Of a DNA stretch of 22,978 nt, positions 1 through 5,854 are shown one piece after another. The notes below the pieces were generated by a model. That model was not told where the DNA came from and ran no database searches. It saw nothing but the letters and a program-made list of their open reading frames with translations. Numbering within the stretch: position 1 is the stretch's first letter; every line of letters begins with the position of its first letter. The stretch spans positions 1 through 22,978 of the forward strand of contig JANNFX010000182.1 in assembly GCA_031380225.1 (NCBI GenBank). Direction: 5' to 3'. The translations under genes and the position numbers were made by a program. This stretch comes from JANNFX01 sp031380225 (GTDB lineage Bacteria; Pseudomonadota; Alphaproteobacteria; Rhizobiales; Hyphomicrobiaceae).

Positions 1-283
1 GTTGCCACATACCCTCGCCAATTGCTTCACCCAAGAGGTCAGCGAAGTCATTCCGCGTATTTTGGGTCGCCTCGATGAGGCCTCGGCAGTAATCGTCGTT
101 CTTGGGTCGCTCTGGCGATTGTGCGAATGCAGACCATACAAATGTCGATACCAGAAACAGCGAAATACCAACACCGCGCGCGATTAATTTTGACGAAACA
201 CCCAGCTGCTTACTCGACGTTGATTTCCAACCTCCACGTGAGAGCGGCCGGGTCGCGGGACGGACGGAGCGTAACGGTTGCAT
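1..283 (-). CDS. Exported protein, partial (runs off left edge), third gene of TIR operon
   Basis: This is an open minus-strand frame with no stop before the window edge; 94 codons are visible. The best start is the ATG at 281-283, preceded by GGGGAG with a 7-nt gap, which makes the gene overlap the preceding TIR gene by 74 nt. The predicted protein has a long basic N-region, a hydrophobic stretch at residues 38-53, and an AFA-Q site at about residue 54, so it looks like a Sec signal peptide. The mature part begins with charged residues and a DYC motif (Cys66). From that Cys the spacing of Thr76, Phe80, Leu84-Gly85 and Gly89 matches the periplasmic domain of the adjacent TIR protein. The N-region is unusually long, so translation could begin later, but no other ATG/GTG/TTG is in frame before the hydrophobic core. 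Family not recognised; function unknown. Confidence 0.5.
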   Translation of the reverse strand, partial: MQPLRSVRPATRPLSRGGWKSTSSKQLGVSSKLIARGVGISLFLVSTFVWSAFAQSPERPKNDDYCRGLIEATQNTRNDFADLLGEAIGEGMWQ

Positions 284-1265
284 TGGAGTTCTCCCCGACG
301 AGTCTGCTCTGCCTTTGGCCATCAGCGTCAAGCTTGTGTGTAACGGACCAGGCATCGGTCAGGCATATTTCCTTGAGTTCGGTGACAACGTCATCAGCAG
401 CTTTTTCGGTGCTTGTGACGTCTGCGAAGCCTGGAAAATTGCAATTGTACCGTCTGCTGTCTGTGAAGCGGCCATCCATGTAAACGAGGCAGTTTTCCCA
501 ACTTGTGAGAGGCACTCGCGCGATCCGGTTGTCACCAAATTTCCGGCCTAGCACAGCTTCGAATTTTGTATCGGTTGAAGCAATAACCTTCTTGATCTGA
601 TCGCAATATTCCATAACGGTTGGAATCTTCAATTTAGTTACAGAAGGAGCCGTTGACGGGGTCGGTGCGGCAATGACGGAGCTACTCAGTTCTGCATTCG
701 ACGTTGGCGTGAGGATTCGATCTTGGACGATCCAAACCGTCAAGACTAATAGCAGAGTAGCTGCCGCTAGAAGAAATGGCTTTCTGATTCTAGAAGTTAG
801 ATCTGGCTTGATGATTGCCTGAAGTTTTTCGACGAGCCGGTCAGCATCGCTGCCGAACTGACTGTTGCGTATTTCGACCGCGTTGCGCCGGGTAAGTTGT
901 TTGATGTCATCGGGTAGCTCACCTTCGCCGGGGATCGCGGCGCCATCGATCAGCACCGGTATCACGGGGACATTTCGTGATAGAGCAGCTGCGATTTCAA
1001 TTCGGACGAAATCGTTCGGATCGAAAAGTCGTTGCTGCCCATTCTCGTCGCGAGCGTTGAGCCAGTTTTGTCCGATCAACGCCAGAAATACATCGCAACT
1101 AGTAACTTTGGAGTTGAGATGTGTTACAAAATCGACGCCGGCGGGAATATGATCGACGTCGAGGAAAAGGTTATTCTTGCCGAAGGCTGCTGCCAAGCGG
1201 TCATGCAGTCGTCCGGCTGTCGCGATCGAATCTCCACGCCGGTAATTGATGAATATTTTCGACAC
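210..1265 (-). CDS. TIR-domain membrane protein with Cys-containing periplasmic domain
   Basis: The N-terminal TIR domain covers residues about 1-130: KIFINYRRGDS box, LFLDVD strand, CDVFLALIG core, and an FVRIEI helix whose Glu90 sits where TIR NADases carry the catalytic glutamate. One hydrophobic segment follows at about 163-181. The C-terminal region (about 215-351) carries four cysteines (221, 259, 275, 301) and would be periplasmic if the TIR domain is cytoplasmic, so disulfides are possible. I prefer the GTG at 1263-1265 over the ATG at 1272-1274: AGGA lies 8 nt before the GTG but directly abuts the ATG, and the resulting MSKIF start parallels MAGKIF of the upstream gene. The gene lies about 45 nt downstream of the other TIR gene in the same direction. 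TIR domains of this bacterial type can cleave NAD or mediate TIR-TIR contact; which applies here is not known. Confidence 0.88.
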   Translation of the reverse strand: MSKIFINYRRGDSIATAGRLHDRLAAAFGKNNLFLDVDHIPAGVDFVTHLNSKVTSCDVFLALIGQNWLNARDENGQQRLFDPNDFVRIEIAAALSRNVPVIPVLIDGAAIPGEGELPDDIKQLTRRNAVEIRNSQFGSDADRLVEKLQAIIKPDLTSRIRKPFLLAAATLLLVLTVWIVQDRILTPTSNAELSSSVIAAPTPSTAPSVTKLKIPTVMEYCDQIKKVIASTDTKFEAVLGRKFGDNRIARVPLTSWENCLVYMDGRFTDSRRYNCNFPGFADVTSTEKAADDVVTELKEICLTDAWSVTHKLDADGQRQSRLVGENSNATVTLRPSRDPAALTWRLEINVE

Positions 1266-1310
1266 ACAACTCATCCTGGTGTGTTGGACCGACCTATCTC
1301 AACCGATTGT

Positions 1311-2789
1311 TCAATAGATCGTGGGACTTTTCTGTTGCTTGTTCTGCTGCTCAATCAGCTTTCTCTGCATCTCTCTCTGCTGCTTGCGGTTCTGTTCTGT
1401 CATTCGGTTTTGCTCTGCCATACTTTTCAAAATTTCGTCTAGAGTATCGCCCTGCCCATTGGTAGGCCCTTGATTTTCGGCGGCGCGGGAGCCCTCGTCA
1501 GCCTTTCGTTTAGCCTCGGCGGCTGCGGCCCTTGCCTGCGCCTCGTCGTCGACCTTGCGTTGAGCGTCTCCGGCTTTCGCCTCCAGCTCCCTGAGTCTTA
1601 AATACTCCTCATCTATTAAATCCATTTTTGTCTTGAGGTCAGCACCAGCCGCAGCCTTTGCAGCCTCAATCTTTTGTGTTTCGGTTTGCATTTTTTGGTC
1701 AAGTTCCTGCCCATTCTGCTCCCACTTTGGATCATTCGGAACAGTGCTAGCCGCTCGCGCTTCTTGCTCTGCCTTTTGCTTTTCCTCAGCAATTGCGGCT
1801 TCTCTCGCCTTAGCTTCTTCCTCTGCCTTGCGTTCTGCTTCTGCCGCTCGGGCCACTTGCTCCGCCTTCTGCTTCTCCTCAGCGATTGCCGCTTCTCTTG
1901 CCTTAGCCACTTCCGCTGCTTTGCGTTCAGCCTCTGCGGCGCGTGCCGCCAGCTCGGTCTTTTGTTTTTCTTCGGCCGCTATTGCAGACTGCTTGCGCTC
2001 GTCCTCGGCCTGCTGAGCCGCTTTGCGGTCGGCTTCCTTTGCGTCGAACGCCTCTTGTACCTGCCTGCGTATCTCAGCCTCGCGAACTTGCTTCAGTTTT
2101 GATGTGGCGACTGTGCCATGGAACGTTTCTCCGCACTCTTTGATGAATGCTTCCAGAACATCGGTCGCATCACGATCCTTGATCTTGTCCCAGTAGCGTT
2201 CACACTTCTCGGTTGCAAGCGAGACCGGCTTGCCGTCGAACGCCCCTGAGTAAAATAGCCCAGCCATCGAAGCAGCGCTGCAAGTTAGAACGGCAGCAGC
2301 AATAGACATCCGTCTGTTGCCAATTCTCAGCAGAGTGCGGAGGTCGTTCGCAAGTCCAGCCATTTCGTGGCGAAAGCCATTGGTGCTGATCGTAGCCACC
2401 TGGTGCTCGGTGAGTGCCTGAAGCGAAGCGGGTAGTTCACTTTTCTTGGGCAGTTGAGCGCCGCCGATAAGCACAGGGATGACGGGAACCTTACGCGCAA
2501 GAGCGCGCTCGATTTCGAGGCGAACCCAGTCCTCGGGATTATCAATCCGGCGCGTATTGGTTTGGTGGTTGTCCAACTTCAGCCACTGAGGGCCGATGAT
2601 TGTCAGCATCACGGCGCATCGAGATAGTGTATCTTCGAGAACGGCCGGAAAGTTTTCGCCAGCGCGCAAACGATCGACATCGATGAAGACGCTATTCTTG
2701 CCGAACGTTGACTCGAGATATTGAGCGACGTTCAGAGCCTGGGAGGCGCTGTCGTCTCGTCGGTAGTTGACGAAGATCTTGCCCGCCAT
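1311..2789 (-). CDS. TIR-domain membrane protein with long repetitive coiled coil
   Basis: The protein has 492 residues. The TIR domain occupies about 1-135, with KIFVNYRRDDS at the N-terminus, VFIDVD, MLTIIGPQWL, and WVRLEIERAL containing Glu92 at the usual catalytic position. A membrane segment lies at about 162-182. The rest is Ala/Glu/Lys/Arg/Gln-rich and strongly helical: coiled coil at about 236-350 with a near-perfect 31-32 residue repeat, a second heptad-like block at about 365-437, and a Gln/Arg/Lys-rich tail. Two cysteines (196, 219) follow the membrane segment. The start is the ATG at 2787-2789 because GGAGG precedes it by 5 nt; an in-frame GTG 12 nt upstream overlaps that ribosome site. 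It appears to be the first gene of a three-gene operon. Function unknown; the architecture suggests a membrane-anchored, coiled-coil oligomerised TIR effector or scaffold. Confidence 0.9.
   Translation of the reverse strand: MAGKIFVNYRRDDSASQALNVAQYLESTFGKNSVFIDVDRLRAGENFPAVLEDTLSRCAVMLTIIGPQWLKLDNHQTNTRRIDNPEDWVRLEIERALARKVPVIPVLIGGAQLPKKSELPASLQALTEHQVATISTNGFRHEMAGLANDLRTLLRIGNRRMSIAAAVLTCSAASMAGLFYSGAFDGKPVSLATEKCERYWDKIKDRDATDVLEAFIKECGETFHGTVATSKLKQVREAEIRRQVQEAFDAKEADRKAAQQAEDERKQSAIAAEEKQKTELAARAAEAERKAAEVAKAREAAIAEEKQKAEQVARAAEAERKAEEEAKAREAAIAEEKQKAEQEARAASTVPNDPKWEQNGQELDQKMQTETQKIEAAKAAAGADLKTKMDLIDEEYLRLRELEAKAGDAQRKVDDEAQARAAAAEAKRKADEGSRAAENQGPTNGQGDTLDEILKSMAEQNRMTEQNRKQQREMQRKLIEQQNKQQKSPTIY
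1749..1988 (-). repeat. In-frame tandem repeat of about 93 bp encoding coiled coil
   Basis: Inside the upstream TIR gene, about two and a half copies of a 93-96 bp unit are translated in frame. Each copy carries the AEEKQK core followed by ARAAEAERKA and AKARE. Copy one is 32 codons with one extra Ala, copy two is 31 codons, and the third stops after 17 codons. The DNA copies differ at many third positions, so this is an old protein-level repeat rather than a recent duplication or a CRISPR-like array. Confidence 0.75.
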
Positions 2790-3173
2790 GGCATCCTCCA
2801 CCCAACCAAGGTGCTAATTAACTCTAGAACAAGTGTTGGGTCCCGTCATCTTCAGAATATCAGGCGTGCGCGCTGTCGTGACTTCAGCACCGGGTCCACT
2901 TGCGGCCTTGGGCCACATTAACAGGACGCCTGCAATTCACTTGTCAGCCGACGCGAGCAAGACCGTTTGAGACTTGGTGTTAGTACTCGCCCAGGTCCGC
3001 CGCCGATGCCCAGCCACCCATTACACCGTCGCGAAAATGTGAACACGATCACTGATCCGGGTGCCGGGGAAAGGAGTAGGATCAATCATACGGCATTTTC
3101 CCCCGCGAGTCCGCGGAGACGGATGCCCGGCAAATTGCGACTGACCGGGGGGCCAGCATAAGGAGCCTTCGTC
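2790..3173. other. Intergenic region between TIR operon and small membrane protein gene
   Basis: This 384-base gap separates divergently transcribed genes and must contain their promoters. I could not assign convincing -35/-10 boxes. Short open frames on both strands here lack ribosome sites and recognisable products. An AAGGAG ribosome site near the right end belongs to the gene starting at 3174. Confidence 0.5.
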
Positions 3174-3572
3174 ATGACGACGTACGTTGATAAGGATAAT
3201 CACATTGTCATCTCAGAGGATGACGCGCGCGGTGGCGTAACCGGCCACAACGTCCGCTACGTTCTGGAATACGGTTTGGCGGGCATCATTGCTGCGTTCC
3301 TGGCGGTTGCGCTCTATGCCGGTTACGACCGGTTGGTCGAAAAGCTATCAACCGCGTTTTCGGAGGGTCAGTCGGGCATCCTCCGCGAGTTCGCGCCTTA
3401 CGCGGCGATTGTTGGCGCCGGCGCGCTCACCGCTTGGCTGTTGCTGCGGATGTGGACACACTTCTCTGGCACGAGCGACAATGACACCCAGCGGTTCATG
3501 CGCGTTCGCGTGGTGACGCAGTTTGCGATCATCGGCGTGCTTATGGCGATGTCGTATTTCGCGATGGTGTGA
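3174..3572 (+). CDS. Small three-span membrane protein, unknown function
   Basis: The protein has 132 residues. A polar N-terminus of about 28 residues is followed by hydrophobic segments at about 33-51, 75-93 and 112-131, separated by short charged loops. A strong AAGGAG site lies 8 nt before the ATG, which supports a real gene. It stands alone between the divergent TIR operon and the convergent tRNA-Arg. I do not recognise the family and see no catalytic motif; the small size and three spans would fit an accessory inner-membrane protein. Confidence 0.75.
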   Translation: MTTYVDKDNHIVISEDDARGGVTGHNVRYVLEYGLAGIIAAFLAVALYAGYDRLVEKLSTAFSEGQSGILREFAPYAAIVGAGALTAWLLLRMWTHFSGTSDNDTQRFMRVRVVTQFAIIGVLMAMSYFAMV

Positions 3573-3666
3573 GCGCCCGAGCGCTTGCAAGAGCGATGAA
3601 AAACCTGGCGCGTGTCGGACGTATAGCTTCGACCAGCGCCACGCGGGTGAATGAGCGGCGCACCAA

Positions 3667-3684
3667 GCGGCGCGACTGCGCCGC
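3667..3684 (-). terminator. GC-rich hairpin downstream of tRNA-Arg
   Basis: There is a perfect 7-bp stem (GCGGCGC/GCGCCGC) with a 4-nt loop, immediately followed by a second short hairpin at about 3685-3698. It lies about 50 nt past the tRNA 3' end in the direction of tRNA transcription and also follows the convergent membrane-protein gene. No clear T-run is present, so a terminator role is only an inference. Confidence 0.3.
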
Positions 3685-3734
3685 CGGGCGAGAGCCCGCC
3701 CCGTCGGAGCGTGTTAAGCGCGTGAGACAAATTA

Positions 3735-3811
3735 TGGCGCACCCGGCAGGATTCGAACCTGCGGCCTTTGGATTCGGAATCCAACGCTCTATCCAGCTGA
3801 GCTACGGGTGC
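3735..3811 (-). tRNA. tRNA-Arg (anticodon CCG)
   Basis: Read on the minus strand this is a complete 77-nt cloverleaf with an encoded 3' CCA. The acceptor stem pairs GCACCCG with CGGGTGC, the D arm contains AGCTCAGCTGGATAGAGC, the anticodon stem is TTGGA/TCCAA around the loop TTCCGAA, and the T arm carries GGTTCGAATCC. The anticodon CCG at loop positions 3-5 reads the Arg codon CGG. Confidence 0.97.
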
Positions 3812-3901
3812 ATGTGGCCGTCGCGGGATGAAGTTCGCCCGCAAGCGCATTCTGATAGCCGATCCGGCGCCGGTCCGCAAATGCTGAGGTGCCTGTAACT
3901 C

Positions 3902-4939
3902 TCAGGCCCGCGCGCGGCCCTTGTCTTTTCGTTCTTGCTGCCGGTAGGCGCTTGGCGGCATATCGAACCAGCGTTGGGCAGCGCGAGTAAACGCCGACTG
4001 TTCCGAAAAGCCGAGCAAGAAGGCGATATCGGTCAAGGTCATGTCGGTGTCGCGCAAATAACCAATCGCCATTTGCTTGCGCGTGTCCTGGAACACTGTT
4101 TCAAAACTGGTGCCAGCCTGGGTGAGGCGTGACTGCAATGTGCGCGCCGGCATTTCAACGGCGGCGGCGACCGCGTCAAGCGAAACGGTCTCGGATCGCA
4201 GAAGATCGACGATGGCCGTGCGGGTCTGCGAGACGATGTCTGAGGCCTCGGATTGCTCAGATAACATGCGATCGCCGAGCTCGCGCACCAGATCGTAAAG
4301 CCGCGTATCGGCGTGACCGGACTGGCTTTCAAGCGTCGCTTTATCAACGACGATGGCGTTGGCGGGCATGTTGAAATTAACCCGTGGGCCCAACACGCGG
4401 CGAAGTTCGTCTTCGCACTCCAGTTGGCGAAAAACAAAATCGGTGGCGAAAGGTTGCCATGCCGGGCCAGCAACGGCCCTCAAGCGGAGCATCGTCGCGG
4501 CAACCGAAAATAGCGTGTATTGTACGTTTGAACTCTTGATCGTCGCGGGCAGCCGCCAAGACAGCCGCGCCATATCATCTTCGATGATGAACGAGATATC
4601 GGCAGGGTGAAGAAACAAGCCGAGGTAGCGAGCTGCTGACTGCATGGCTTCGCGAACTGACTTTGAATTCACCAGCACATAGCCGAACACGCCAGTCGCG
4701 CCAACTGGGTATGCTTCCGCCCAATGTAAGCCGAGGCACGGGTCGTTTGTCTTTTCGGCAGCGCGCTCTAGCAGAGCCAGAACTTTTTCCAGAGGAAGCG
4801 TTGCGGCCGGATCGGCAATGTCCACGGCTTCTAATCCGGCCTCGGCCAGCAGCGCGCTAAAACTCACCCCACGACGCGACAAATATGGCGCAAAGTCCTG
4901 GAATATTCCGGCTTTGATGGTTGCGATTTCAGGGGTCAT
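3902..4939 (-). CDS. AraC-family transcriptional regulator with Arabinose_bd-type N-terminal domain
   Basis: The protein has about 345 residues. The N-terminal two thirds match the ligand-binding domain often found in OruR/ArgR-like AraC regulators (DPCLGLHWAE, GVFGYVLVNS and a SWRLP strand). The C-terminal ~100 residues form the double helix-turn-helix DNA-binding domain, with MPARTLQSRL in the first motif and LTDIAFLLGFSEQSAFTRAAQRWF in the second, followed by the typical PPSAYR end. The frame is open to 5059, but the extra 40 residues do not resemble the family. The ATG at 4937-4939 has GGAG 9 nt upstream and gives the usual family start, so it is preferred. It is divergent from the MarR gene. 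The ligand and target genes cannot be read from the context. Confidence 0.9.
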   Translation of the reverse strand: MTPEIATIKAGIFQDFAPYLSRRGVSFSALLAEAGLEAVDIADPAATLPLEKVLALLERAAEKTNDPCLGLHWAEAYPVGATGVFGYVLVNSKSVREAMQSAARYLGLFLHPADISFIIEDDMARLSWRLPATIKSSNVQYTLFSVAATMLRLRAVAGPAWQPFATDFVFRQLECEDELRRVLGPRVNFNMPANAIVVDKATLESQSGHADTRLYDLVRELGDRMLSEQSEASDIVSQTRTAIVDLLRSETVSLDAVAAAVEMPARTLQSRLTQAGTSFETVFQDTRKQMAIGYLRDTDMTLTDIAFLLGFSEQSAFTRAAQRWFDMPPSAYRQQERKDKGRARA

Positions 4940-5256
4940 CGGCGGCGGCTCCGCTGTCAGCAACCCAAGGCTGATTAAAAAACGACGGTGCATCTGTACC
5001 GCAGCGCGGGGCATTCGCAACTGTAAAAGCTCAATAAAAATTGATGGCGCTGCGACCATTAATCTTGCAATTGAACAAGTGTTTATCTAGAAAATATAAT
5101 CTGCACTGTGTTTCCGGTCAAGACTTCTACACCGTAGGTCAAGCATCATTTCTCCGCGCCCTGTAATTCCTTGGTCCAACGGCTCACTGTAAGCCGCCCG
5201 CCCGCAAAACGGTAACTGAATTCAAACAGGACAGGACCAACCAGGAGACTATTGAA
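4940..5256. other. Divergent regulatory region between AraC- and MarR-family genes
   Basis: This 317-base gap holds the upstream regions of both regulators. It includes an AT-rich stretch at about 5060-5105 that is a plausible promoter area. I could not assign boxes or an operator palindrome with confidence. The left 120 bases could instead be coding if the AraC gene starts at 5059. Confidence 0.4.
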
Positions 5257-5712
5257 ATGAAAAAGCAGCGACCATTGCCGGCCACGCAAAGTTTGGTGCA
5301 TTTGCTGCACCGTGCTGGTCAGCGCGCCGAAGATCTTTTTACAAAAGCAATGTCGGGTCAAGACCTTACGGCTCGCCAGTTTATTGTTATGTCGATTGTG
5401 GGCGCAACTGATAATCCGAGCCAAACCGACATTTGTGATAAATCGGGCATCGACCGTTCGACATTGGCTGAAATTGTCCACCGGCTCGTTTCGCGAGGCC
5501 TTTTAGCCAGGCATCGCACGCAGCGTGATGCGCGCAAGTACGCCGTCCGGCTGACCGGACAGGGCACAACTATGCTTGAAAAGGCCCGTCCTGCAGCGGC
5601 CAGCGTCGACCAGGGGCTGGTCAAAGAACTGGCACCGAAGCAGCGCCAGGAGCTTGAATCGCTTCTGAAGCTGCTCGTGTCAGCTGATGAGCGCGTAGAA
5701 GCTGCAGCATAA
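5257..5712 (+). CDS. MarR-family winged-helix transcriptional regulator
   Basis: The protein has 151 residues, normal for the family. It has an N-terminal dimerisation helix, a helix-turn-helix (SQTDICDKSGIDRSTLAEIV, about residues 50-70), the recognition-helix continuation HRLVSRGLL, and a wing with the family signature RDARKYAVRLT. C-terminal dimerisation helices follow. An AGGAG site lies 9 nt before the ATG. MarR proteins usually repress a nearby or divergent gene in response to a small phenolic or oxidant ligand; neither neighbour (AraC regulator, polA) is an obvious efflux or catabolic target, so it may act autogenously or elsewhere. Confidence 0.93.
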   Translation: MKKQRPLPATQSLVHLLHRAGQRAEDLFTKAMSGQDLTARQFIVMSIVGATDNPSQTDICDKSGIDRSTLAEIVHRLVSRGLLARHRTQRDARKYAVRLTGQGTTMLEKARPAAASVDQGLVKELAPKQRQELESLLKLLVSADERVEAAA

Positions 5713-5824
5713 TTGGCATTCGTAAGACCTCGACGTTTTGCCTGACCGCGGGGTTAGGCAACGCCGGGCCAACGAACGAGCCTTCTGTTCGAGCCTGGGA
5801 CAACTGTCCGACCCTGGCTGACCC

Positions 5825-5854
5825 ATGCCGCGAGACCGTATAGTCTCGCGGCAT
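5825..5854. promoter_or_regulatory. Perfect 12-bp inverted repeat covering the polA start codon
   Basis: Arms ATGCCGCGAGAC (5825-5836) and GTCTCGCGGCAT (5843-5854) are exact reverse complements around the 6-nt spacer CGTATA. The right arm includes the first two bases of the annotated polA ATG. In RNA this would be a very stable hairpin hiding the start; in DNA it could be a dyad operator. There is no T-run after it, so it is not a classical terminator for the upstream MarR gene. Confidence 0.6.

Noticed and set aside
1749..1988. Regular DNA repeats that might be a CRISPR-like array
   Set aside because: The repeats are in-frame coding units of 93-96 bp without spacers, and third-position differences show protein-level selection.
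1..2789. Thoeris-type defence locus
   Set aside because: No ThsA-like (SIR2 or Macro/SLOG) partner is visible; both TIR proteins are membrane-anchored, unlike ThsB. The sequence left of the window is unknown.
2967..3203. Short open frames on both strands between the TIR operon and the gene at 3174
   Set aside because: No ribosome sites; Pro/Arg-rich translations with no family resemblance; the minus frame overlaps the start of the better-supported gene.
3735..3811. Duplicate tRNA 3' end marking an attachment site
   Set aside because: I looked for a second copy of the T-arm/acceptor sequence toward the TIR block and found none inside the window.
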